63,119 nt of DNA from Branchiostoma floridae (Eukaryota; Chordata; Leptocardii; Amphioxiformes; Branchiostomatidae): contig NW_023365716.1 of assembly GCF_000003815.2 (NCBI RefSeq), forward strand, positions 1,374,782 to 1,437,900. The letters are read 5' to 3'. The position numbers were made by a program, and so were the translations under genes. The notes under the pieces were generated by a model. It searched no databases, was not told the origin of the DNA, and saw nothing but the letters and a program-made list of their open reading frames with translations. Of this stretch, positions 51,076 to 60,074 are shown piece after piece (the first letter of the stretch is position 1; every line of letters starts with the position of its first letter).

Positions 51076-51878
51076 TCGATGATGATCTTTACCAAACTGC
51101 ATGAAGTTCTCAATCATGTAAACGATATTGCTACAAGATAAAAAAAATACAGAATAATCACTCAGAATACAAGTGTACGGAATACTAAGAACACATTGTA
51201 AGCAATACGCAATGTTCTTATTGTTATATATGTATATATAATGCTGCGAATTTTGCAAAGGCAAAGTTGTTCTTTCGAAAAAATTACATTAAAATAAATA
51301 AAAACACCAATACAAAAAACTTTTAGATACTTACATGACATCTACAATTTCTACAAGAAAATCTTTTAAAAAAGAAACAGACAACCTTCAAAAAGACTGG
51401 TGCTGTTCAGTCGAAAATTTTGGCGAGTCCAATGTTTGTGTTCGAAATTACAGGTTAACTAGTCTAAGAAGAAACAGTCGAGTTTAACACAAAAATAAAA
51501 GGTAAATCTATGCATAAGTACTAAAACTATATTAAGTACATAACCTAAAGCTATAAAGTATTAGGTGCAATTTTACTTAGCCATTAGTTCAACCCAACCT
51601 CTTGCTACAAATCTCGCCAGGCTATATGAACATGTCTGCCTCTAATCTTGATTTCCTTTATACAGAGTAGTTATCGGACCGAGATACAGACCAAGTCTAC
51701 AGATAACATCTTCACTCCTGGATGCAATTTTTTCTCACATGACCGTTCACGTTTTAAGACATAAACGTTGTATGCTGTACATTTGTCACACATGTAGATG
51801 TAGGTTGTTTGGAACATGTCTTGTCAAATGTTTCGAAAGGCGAGCTTTTTAGCAGCAGAGTAGTTACATTGATGGCAT

Positions 51879-53087
51879 TTATAAGTTTTTTTCTCCCGTA
51901 TGGGTCCTTATGTGTCGGGATAACTCAGACCTATTAGCTGCCGCGTATCCACACTCCCCACACATGTAGGGTTTCTCACCGGTGTGTGTCATGAAATGTC
52001 GGTCCAAATTACATTTCTGTGTAGTACAATAGTCGCACTGGTCACACTTAAAGGGCTTTTTCCCTGAATGCGTTCTCATATGTTTATTTAAGTCAGACTT
52101 TCGAGCTGTCCTGTGCCCGCACTCTACACACATGAAGGGTTTCTCACCAGTGTGTTTTGCTAGATGGTCGTCCAAGTCGCCTTTCTGTACTGCAGAATAG
52201 TCGCACTGGTCACACTTGTAGGGCTTTTCACCTGTATGGATTCTCATATGTCGAGGTAAGTTAGTCTTATAAGCCGTCCTGTACCCACACTCATCACACG
52301 TGTAGAGTTTTTCACCACTGTGCTTTGATAGATGTTGGTCCAAAGCGGACTTCTGTGCTGCAGAATAGTCACACTGGTCACACCTGTAGGGTTTTTCACC
52401 TGTATGTGTTTTCATATGATTGGATAAGTGGCCCCTCTGAGTTGCCCTGTACCCACACTCCCCACACATGTAGGGTTTCTCACCGGTGTGTTTTCTTACA
52501 TGCTTGACCAAATCGGATTTATCGGTTGCAGAATATCCGCATTGGTCACACTTGTAGGGTTTTTCACCAGTATGAGTTCTCATATGTTGGGATAAATGAG
52601 ACTTCCAAGATGTCCTGTACCCACACTCCCCACACATGTAGGGTTTCTCACCACTGTGTTTCATTAGATGTTGGTCCAAGTGGCCTTTCTGTGCAGCAGA
52701 ATAATCACACTGACCACATTTGTAGGGTTTATCTCCTGTGTGGATTCTCATATGCTGAGATAAGTCAGACTTCCTAGCTGTCCTGTACCCGCACTCCCCA
52801 CATATGTAGGGTTTCTCAACGGCGTTTTCAACCACATACCTTCCCACATTGCCTCTGCTCTCCTGTACCTGTAAGGTTGATGTGTTGTCAGGTTGGGGAA
52901 AGTTCACATCACACGTTTCCTGCTGCAGGCCCATGACTGTTGTCTGGGTCTCCCTGCTGTCACTCTCCTTTCCGGGGTGTTCTGTGGGCTTACTCTCCTT
53001 CCCAGGGTATTCTGTGGACTTACTCTCCTTCCCAGGATCTCCAGGACACTGGTCTCCGCATAAAAGTTCAAGACCGGAATCTTGCAT
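51879..53087 (-). CDS. Z14: C2H2 zinc-finger protein, 11 fingers, Z8/Z9-type chimera
   Basis: The start ATGCAAGATTCC follows CTCTCACAG; 402 residues. The N-terminus MQDSGLELLCGDQCPGDPGK groups with Z3 and Z8. The linker has three PGKE units and SRETQTTVMGLQ, with valine for aspartate. Eleven fingers alternate A/B. Fingers 9-10 (CVECGHRTARKSDL, CDQCDYCTTQKCNLDRHFMTH) and the 3'UTR match the end of Z9, so the gene looks like Z8 at its front and Z9 at its back. It ends GEKNL because one A was gained in the linker A-run. In the other frame a complete type B finger start, TYKCHQCNYSAAKK, follows. Confidence 0.9.
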   Translation of the reverse strand: MQDSGLELLCGDQCPGDPGKESKSTEYPGKESKPTEHPGKESDSRETQTTVMGLQQETCDVNFPQPDNTSTLQVQESRGNVGRYVVENAVEKPYICGECGYRTARKSDLSQHMRIHTGDKPYKCGQCDYSAAQKGHLDQHLMKHSGEKPYMCGECGYRTSWKSHLSQHMRTHTGEKPYKCDQCGYSATDKSDLVKHVRKHTGEKPYMCGECGYRATQRGHLSNHMKTHTGEKPYRCDQCDYSAAQKSALDQHLSKHSGEKLYTCDECGYRTAYKTNLPRHMRIHTGEKPYKCDQCDYSAVQKGDLDDHLAKHTGEKPFMCVECGHRTARKSDLNKHMRTHSGKKPFKCDQCDYCTTQKCNLDRHFMTHTGEKPYMCGECGYAAANRSELSRHIRTHTGEKNL

Positions 53088-53145
53088 TTCTGTGAGAGGA
53101 GGTATGGATTGTGAAACAACTTATTTCATCTGGCAAAGTAAAGTA

Positions 53146-53278
53146 CAGTAGAATCCAATCAATTGCACAACGGATAACTGCACACTTCCGTTAATTGCAC
53201 GAAATCCAAAATGCCGTGGTGGTGCGGTCCAGCTTAATAACTTCGCTTTGTTGCACCATTCGGATATTTGCACAGATT
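53146..53278. mobile_element. Tc1/mariner-like MITE fragment in Z14 intron 1
   Basis: Begins CAGTAGAATCCAATCAATTG after TA and matches 11317-11440 in Z3 at the equivalent intron position, so the insertion was inherited by both. Confidence 0.45.
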
Positions 53279-53292
53279 GTTCGGAGGTTACA

Positions 53293-53769
53293 TGGTCTCA
53301 GAACACAGTTTTTCGGGTATGGGGATTTACATGGTTAAGGACCCCAAAGTGAGGTGGTTCGACGACTCAAAACCTATAGTAGGGTGCAGATACAATTCAC
53401 AAGAATTTAGTATGTTGAAGTTGAGAGTACAAGCTACAAAATATCTGAAGATGAGCATAGATTTGCCGGCTCGTTTTTCCATAACAGACACTTTGATTTG
53501 ACCCCCAGCGGAGGTCATGGAACTGCAGGCGGCGAACAGGAAGTGCCGGTAACATATCAAGGCGCAAATTCCCGCCGGCCGAAAAAGCGACGTAATCCAA
53601 CTTATACAGTATGAACACCGATGTATTCCTCTACTATTCACCACAGATTCCACCTCGCTGTCGTGCACGGAAGAATAAATACGGCCTTTGCAAGTACCGC
53701 GATGCACTATTTTAACCCGAACTACTTTTGGGGACGGGGGTCGCGGATAAATACTGTGTTATGAGACCA
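53293..53769. mobile_element. 477-bp inverted-repeat element in Z14 intron 1
   Basis: Ends are TGGTCTCAGAACACAGT and, reversed, TGGTCTCATAACACAGT. The intron-1 sequence of Z3 (10900-10915, reversed) runs GGTTACATCACACTTCTACT without interruption, whereas here GGTTACA and CATCACACTTCT are split by the element. The target duplication is only two or three bases (CA/ACA). A second copy lies at 42692-42744. Confidence 0.7.
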
Positions 53770-53899
53770 CATCACACTTCTACTGCCCCCCTCCCCATTC
53801 AAATACCTATGACAAATACACCTTAAATCGTCTACTTTTTGTTCATCAATAAACAACCACTAACCAGACGGTATCAAAAACAATCACAGGAGGTCTTAC

Positions 53900-54090
53900 C
53901 TGTAAGTCTATGGTGATTAGCGGTCTCCACGGCTTCTGGAATGACGTAAAAATCGCGTAAGTTTGAAGGGGATGAGACGACGACGCCAAACAAAATGGTG
54001 GACGTCAGCTCGCAGGGGGTAAAGGTGAGAGGTCACCAACCTGATATATCCTTCACAAAGGGTCAATCCGAGATCACCGTATAACGCTTT
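53900..54090 (-). promoter_or_regulatory. Z14 promoter / class B non-coding exon 1
   Basis: Reverse strand: AGCGTTATACGGTGATCTCG, GGATATATCAGGTTGGTGACC, TCTCACCTTTACCCCC, GAGCTGACGTCCACCATTTTG and the end GACTTACAG with donor GTAAGA. The G element is at 53785-53796. Confidence 0.65.
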
Positions 54091-54236
54091 ACTGAACGAA
54101 TGAACATCTTTAAATCATACACTAGAGTAATTGAGTACAATGGCAATGGACTGAATGGAGTGAGATATATCAGACGATGGTAATTAATTTACTGTACGCA
54201 AAATAAACCTTACCAACAAGCTTTCAACAAGTCCTC

Positions 54237-54452
54237 CTCAAGGTGATTTGACCCTACGACTAGGTCACTTGACCTGAGTGAAAGTGTGACGTCAGCAATA
54301 TGTATATATATATATACATATATAGCCATTATTTAAACTTGAAAGCCCTGTCAGAACGTCGAAACGGAGTCGCAGATAAATACTGTGTTCTGGGACATTG
54401 GCTTGAGGTCTACATCACCTGACATGTGACGTAGGCTGAAGTCAAATCACCT
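54237..54452. mobile_element. Short inverted-repeat element (copy 3) upstream of Z14
   Basis: CTCAAGGTGATTTGACCC at the left and GAAGTCAAATCACCT at the right, corresponding to copies at 10112 and 28681; a (TA)n stretch sits at about 54299-54322. Confidence 0.55.
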
Positions 54453-54984
54453 GACCTGTCTATTATCATTATATATAAGCATTCATACGAATATCAGATA
54501 ATTTAAACCAACACCAAATCATATGTTTTGCCTACAATCATTTTATTTTGAAAAGTCGCACCAAGTTTTCAAACATGTTGATAGGATATGTATTGTTATA
54601 AGCAAAACTGAAAATACCTGTGAAAAGACAACTACTGTTTAAGTAAGTCAAGTCAATACTCCTAATACTACACTCAATATACTGATTGTTACAAGCGGGA
54701 GGTTATCAAACCGAAACGATTTGTCTAAAGCAGGTAAATATAATTATGATAAAAGGCGTTTAGGTTCTATACTGCTATGATCAACAGCACTCATAAAAAA
54801 CATTAAAAAAGAGTAATAAATGATGCCAAAGTGCTGAAACTATACATACGAAACCTACATCGGTCCGGTCCGGCACATAAGCTATAAACTTCGAAAGCTC
54901 ACTGGGACATGTCTGCTTCTCATGTAGAATTCCTTACCACAGAGTATTTCTCGTTCCCAGGTACAGATTAAGACAACAATCAAC

Positions 54985-56436
54985 TGATCTTTATTTGCAT
55001 GTTCCTGCCCATGCGGGCTAAATGCAGCAAATCCCATGATGGGATATTACAGACTAAGTACTATAACATGTAGTATTACAATTGAATAAACAATACATCT
55101 GCACCTATGCTATCACTATATCTAACGTTTACATGACTCTTCCCTTTTCTTAACCCTATTCAGACCGGGGGGGGGGCTTTTGAGGCCCGCGCCAACTTCG
55201 ATGTTCTATAACGCCAGAACGCCTTACGCTAAAGCCACCAAATTTGGCGAGTTTTCCTAAAATATTGTTGGCAACAATTTTACGAAGTTTGACAAATTTT
55301 CCATTTTTTCGTGTTGCCATGGCAACCGTTTGCTGACAGGCAGTTTTGCCAAAAATTACTATTTTTGGTTCTAACAATGTATTTTTCACATTTATTTGCT
55401 ATATTACTGCTATTTTGTTACATAAATAAAATCTTATATTATTTAGCATATCTTTCATAATTATATATGCATAAATTATGCTAATTTGATGACGTCATCA
55501 GCCCAAAATCCAAGATGGCGGACCGCATGACCACATCAAGAATAACAAGCTAATTATCCCTTAAAATTTGTAACTACCTGGTATTTTTTCATCAAAAACC
55601 ATCTAAATGAATGAATTTAGTCTATTTCCATTGCCTTTTGTGATTATTTGTTGCAAAAAAAGTAGTTTTAAAAATTCAAGGTAGTGGATATAATATGGCG
55701 GAGCCTAACTCGTATCTTAGATGTGCATGACGTCATTTTATGACGTCATTATGACGTCATCGATGTTGCTATTGGCAATACCAGTCGTAATAAACAATAT
55801 TATTCTGTTATCTGCACTTGTTGTTACATTTTTGTAGTATAACTTGAAGTTGTCTGAGAATTCCCTTTTTTCATTGGTCCGGCCAATATAATCAAATTTA
55901 TGACGTCATAATTACGTCATCTTACGTCAACGTAACGTCAAACGTCAAATATTCGTCAGATATTATGTCGATATCATGTCCTGAAAGTTTGGTGGCCCTA
56001 CGGCACGTCGTTCAAGAGTTAGAGGACTTCAAAGTGGAGGGCCTCAAAAGCCCCCCCCCGGTCCAGGGATGACCAAAAAAGCCCGGTCTGAATAGGGTTA
56101 AAACATGTGTATACGAACTCACAGAGTTTGTGTTGTACAAAGTTGTCTGTGGTTGTCATTATATGTACAAACAGGTTGTCGTTGGTTAAATTTTTACATT
56201 GTGTATCTACATCGAGAGCACTGATAAAAGAGTTGCGCATGTCATTGTATAAAGAAAACTCTAATATAAAATGGACTTCATTCTCTATACGGTTGGAGTT
56301 ACAAAGTTTACAGAGTCTACTATTCGGAGGAGTCTGGTTGTATCTTCCCACTTCAATTTGTAGGGGATGATCACTGATTCTTAATCTAGCCATGGCTCGG
56401 CGATGGTTGAAATTCTGAATATTAGGGTACTGTAAA
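54985..56436 (-). mobile_element. 5'-truncated LINE in the Z15 3'UTR, itself interrupted
   Basis: Minus-strand frame at 56436-56100 reads FLQYPNIQNFNHRRAMARLR, ISDHPLQIEVGRYNQ, RLCKLCNSNRIENEVHF and LFVHIMTTTDNF, the C-terminal region of a LINE ORF2. The 3' part resumes at 55149 and ends TGCAAATAAAGATCA. The target duplication AATCAAC occurs at 54978-54984 and 56437-56443. The Z7 3'UTR near 28090 shows the uninterrupted GTGTTGATTGTTGTCT. Confidence 0.9.
55154..56097. mobile_element. piggyBac-like MITE (944 bp) nested in the LINE
   Basis: TTAA at 55150-55153 and 56098-56101 flanks inverted ends CCCTATTCAGACCGG, which continue into a second inverted pair GGGGGGGGGCTTTTGAGGCC. TTAA targets and CCC-starting ends are the mark of the piggyBac superfamily. 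No transposase frame is seen. The interior holds several TGACGTCAT palindromes and one AAGATGGCGG. Confidence 0.85.
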
Positions 56437-56829
56437 AATCAACACTCCAAGAGGGGTCTTCTTAACCCTACAGCTTTTCACGTTTCAAGAGGACAAAGTT
56501 GCATGCTGTACACCTGTCGCCAGTATGAGCTCTTACATTTCAAAATGAAAAAAAGCAAGCTGGCTACCCCCCCCCCCCCCACACACACAAAGGACCTGGA
56601 GGTAACTAAACTGTAACTGTGTAGGTTGGGAAAGCTGTTTGCTGTATATTTGTCACACGTTGTGGATTCAGTTTCTTTCGCTTATCTTTGGTATATATGA
56701 AAGGTGAGATTTCGTAGCTGCAAAGTAATTACACTGATAACAGTTGTATGGTTTTCCTCCTCTGTTGGTTATTATATATGCTTGGCTCTTTCGACATTTG
56801 AGTTATCCTAGTACCCATTCCTCGAACAT

Positions 56830-58155
56830 CTAGCGTTTTTCTCCTGTATGTGTTTTCAGGTGTCGGGATAAGCTAGATCTTTGAGCCGCCCTGAACCCAC
56901 ACTCCCCACACATGTAGGGCTTCTCGCCGGTATGTCTTGTTTGATGATCGATCAAATGACGCTTCTGTGCAGCGGAGTAGTCACACTGGTCACACTTGTA
57001 GGGTTTTTCCCCTGTGTGGATTCTAATATGTTTGGATAAGTCAGACTTTCGAGCTGTCCTGTACCCACACTCCCCACACATGTAGGGTTTCTCACCACTA
57101 TGTTTTGCCAGATGTTTGTCCAAATAACTTTTGTGTGCAGCAGAATAGTCACACTGATCACACTTGTAACGTCTTTCCCCTGTGTGGGTTATCATATGGC
57201 GGGATAAGGTAGACCTATAAGCTGTCCTGTACCCACACTCCCCACACATGTAGGGTTTCTCACCGGTGTGTTTTGCAGCTATATGCGAGTCCAAAGTGAC
57301 TTTCTGTGCAGCAGAATAGTCACACTGGTCACACTTGTAGGGTTTTTTTCCTGTGTGTGTTTTCATATGTTGGGATAAGTTAGACTTTCTAGCAGCCCTG
57401 TACCCACACTCCCCACACATGAAGGGTTTCTCACCACTGTGTTTTGCCAGATGTTTGTCCAAAGTGGATTTCTGCGCAGCAGAATAGTCACACTGGTCGC
57501 ACTTGAAGGGCTTTTCTCCTGTGTGGGTCCTCATGTGTTTCTCACCACCGTGTTTTGCAACATGTTGCTCCAAACTCCACTTACGTGCTGCAGAATAGTC
57601 ACACTGGTCACACTTGTAGGGTTTTTCACCAGTATGAGTTCTCATATGTCTGGATAAGTGAGACTTCTGAGCTACCCTGTACCCGCACTCCACACACTTG
57701 TAGGGTTTCTCTCCTGTATGAATTCTCAAATGTTCGGTTAGGTGAGACTTCCGAGCTACCTTGTACCCACACATCTCACACATGTAGGGTTTCTCACCAG
57801 TGTGTTTAACCACACGCCTTCCCATATTGCCTCTGCTCTCCTGTACCTGTGAGGTTGATGTGTTGTCAGGTTGGGGAAAGTTCACATCACACGTTTCCTG
57901 CTGCAGGCCCATGTCTGTTGTCTGAGTCTCCCTGCTGTCACTCTCCTTCCCGGGATGTTCGATGCTAACACTCTCCTTCCCCTGGTGTTCTGTGTGTCCA
58001 CTCTCCTTCCCAGGGTGTTCTGTGTGGTCACTCTCATTGTCAGATTGTCCAGGATGGTCCATCTCCTGCCCAGAGTGTTCTGTACATTCCATCTTCTTCC
58101 CAGGATGTTCAACACACAGCTTTACCGAAGAATGTTTAGAGCTGGAATCTTCCAT
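56830..58155 (-). CDS. Z15: C2H2 zinc-finger protein, 11 fingers, Z6/Z7-type chimera
   Basis: The start ATGGAAGATTCC at 58155 follows CCCCACACAG; the frame extends upstream only into a transposon, so that part is excluded. The product has 441 residues. The linker is long, with HPGKK, HSGQE, QSDNE, HPGKE, HQGKE, HPGKE, HPGKE and SRETQTTDMGLQ, and matches that of Z6. Eleven fingers follow. After finger 3 a whole type A finger has been deleted down to GGEKHMRTHTGEKP, so two type B fingers are joined by a relic linker. The last four fingers and the 3'UTR match Z7. A class A first exon and the 68-nt exon 2 precede it. Confidence 0.9.
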   Translation of the reverse strand: MEDSSSKHSSVKLCVEHPGKKMECTEHSGQEMDHPGQSDNESDHTEHPGKESGHTEHQGKESVSIEHPGKESDSRETQTTDMGLQQETCDVNFPQPDNTSTSQVQESRGNMGRRVVKHTGEKPYMCEMCGYKVARKSHLTEHLRIHTGEKPYKCVECGYRVAQKSHLSRHMRTHTGEKPYKCDQCDYSAARKWSLEQHVAKHGGEKHMRTHTGEKPFKCDQCDYSAAQKSTLDKHLAKHSGEKPFMCGECGYRAARKSNLSQHMKTHTGKKPYKCDQCDYSAAQKVTLDSHIAAKHTGEKPYMCGECGYRTAYRSTLSRHMITHTGERRYKCDQCDYSAAHKSYLDKHLAKHSGEKPYMCGECGYRTARKSDLSKHIRIHTGEKPYKCDQCDYSAAQKRHLIDHQTRHTGEKPYMCGECGFRAAQRSSLSRHLKTHTGEKR

Positions 58156-58178
58156 TTTTGCTCTGTGTGGGGATAGAT

Positions 58179-58813
58179 GGGTTGGGGTTTTGTGCGCGTG
58201 AAAAACTTGCGCGTGAAAACTTGCGCGTAAAAAATCTGCGCGTGAAAATATGCAAATTAGCTGATTCCCAAGGGATTCAAAAAGTTTTTGCAGTTTTATA
58301 CTTAAACCCTCAAACAAGATGGCACAAAATGGAATCAAGTATCATATTGTTGCATTCTTGAGTACAAAATCTTGATCTGAGTGCTTTTCAAGTGATTTTT
58401 AGATGTGTGTTAAGTTTTCACGCGCAAAAAAGTTTGAAATTTGCGCGTGAAACAATCTGCTTCAAAAAAAGATAAAATTAAGCTTCTAGAATGGAGAAAA
58501 GCCTGAAATTGTTACATCATACAATCTAAAACATCGTATGTGTAATTTTTCTATGTATTTCTGTCAAATTTACTTGATTTTGAAATGTTCAAAATATGCA
58601 AATCAACCTATTCCCAAGGGATCTAAAAATCTTTTTTTTTTTTTCAAACCCGAAATTCAGGTAACAGATGGGAAATTGAATATTAGGTTCACATTTTTAT
58701 GCCTTAGAATTCCTTGCTGCACATTTTCTGACATATTTCAGGGACTTCATTTTTTCACGCGCAGATTTTTCACGCGCACGCGCAAATTCTCCACGCGCAG
58801 AAAACCCGTTCCC
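58179..58813. mobile_element. hAT-like MITE (635 bp) in the Z15 intron
   Basis: An exact 8-base duplication GGATAGAT lies at 58171-58178 and 58814-58821. Inverted ends read GGGTTGGGGTTTTGTGCGCG and, reversed, GGGAACGGGTTTTCTGCGCG. Near both ends the motif TTTTCACGCGCA (or its reverse) is reiterated, with further copies near 58418 and 58443. An 8-base duplication suggests hAT; no transposase is present. Z6 lacks the element at the matching site (about 23228). Confidence 0.85.
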
Positions 58814-59134
58814 GGATAGATTAGAGAATCAAGACTTCTGGCTAGAAGTGTGACACATAGCATTAGGTTTGGTGTTTACCTGGAAACTAAAACTTTCCAA
58901 ATTTTCTACCTGCATGTCAAGTTCTCAGGTGTTCCGGTTTATCATCTTAAACGGCGAAAAAAAAAACAAATTTCAAGAAACAAATTTAATCTTTTGAAAA
59001 TATTACTATATATATTGTTCTACTATGTAGGCAATTACATATGTGGGTGCCATGTAATGGAACATTTTGTCAAGATAAATGATGTGTTTTCCATAAAAAT
59101 CTATTTCGATTCTGAACCTTATGAAACCACATAC

Positions 59135-59202
59135 CTGAGTATGACAACGGTGCCGAATCAGAGGCTAGCTTCTCTCTGGACGCAGGGGAGGGACGCCACA
59201 AC
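59135..59202 (-). other. Z15 non-coding exon 2 (68 nt)
   Basis: Inverted cassette between GCTGTTCCAG and GTATGTGG, same length as in Z1, Z2, Z5 and Z6. Confidence 0.7.
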
Positions 59203-59675
59203 CTGGAACAGCATTAAACTATTACTTGTAAAAGAACCCAACATGCCTCCCACAAAACTCCTCTTTCCAAAGTATGTCATACAATTGCAAAAAAAAGTAG
59301 TTGGCATTCACTGCTCTTACGTGTGAGACGTTATCTAACGCTTATAGTATATGAATAGGGAAATGGCAAAGTTACATGTCTCAAATCTAAAACAAGTCTA
59401 AAAGTTCTTGGTACCGGTAGCTTTTCCACAATGTCCAACAACACAGGACTAAAATGGTATACACCAAAAGACGGTAAACCGGTTAGGAAAGACGAAAACA
59501 GGCATCTTACTTTACACATTTTGGTTCGCCCCCCTCCCCCTTCTAATTTTTACCATATGTACATCTAGAAAATGCCTATAAATTAAAAGCGTTACGGTGA
59601 CCATCTTTCGACCAAAATAACCTTAACTCTCTCGCACGTTACCAGAATACTTGGATTCGCGTTTTTAAGTCTTAC

Positions 59676-59760
59676 CTGCTTCCTATGGTGTTTTTTTTTT
59701 TTTCTCTTTACGCAGCCGGGACTCGTACTCGGCAACTTTGTTGGGCAATGACCCTAATTG
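59676..59760 (-). promoter_or_regulatory. Z15 promoter / class A non-coding exon 1
   Basis: Reverse strand keeps CGTAAAGAGAAAAAA, CACCATAGGAAGCAG and donor GTAAGA; the CACCTCTGACCCC part of the block is not recognisable here. The G element is at 59528-59540, 136 nt into the intron. Confidence 0.5.
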
Positions 59761-60074
59761 ACGCAGGCGCAGAAGGCCCAAAACGAGTCCCTACAGTATT
59801 TTAGCCTATTTTCGACTTTTAGCAGGAAAATGTAAGTACATTTCATATTGGTGAGACAGTGTAGGTTGCAGATGTTCAGATTCGGCCAAAAAACTAGGTT
59901 TTGGTCCATCTTTTCGGCCTGTGCTGACCCCTAATTTCAAGTGCCGAGTCCCAAAAATGACGTCATGAAAAGCAAGATGGCGGCAAGGTTTGAGATTAAG
60001 GGATCATTTAAGTTGTCCCGAGCATGTAAATGAGTACTAAGTTGTCCCGAGAATATTAAAGAGATGCATGCAAA

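Noticed and set aside
22852-59760. The two halves of the cluster as two haplotypes assembled in opposite directions
   Set aside because: Fingers, N-termini and transposon content differ too much between matched genes, and fusions are specific to one half. Still, only long reads across the central gap can exclude it fully.
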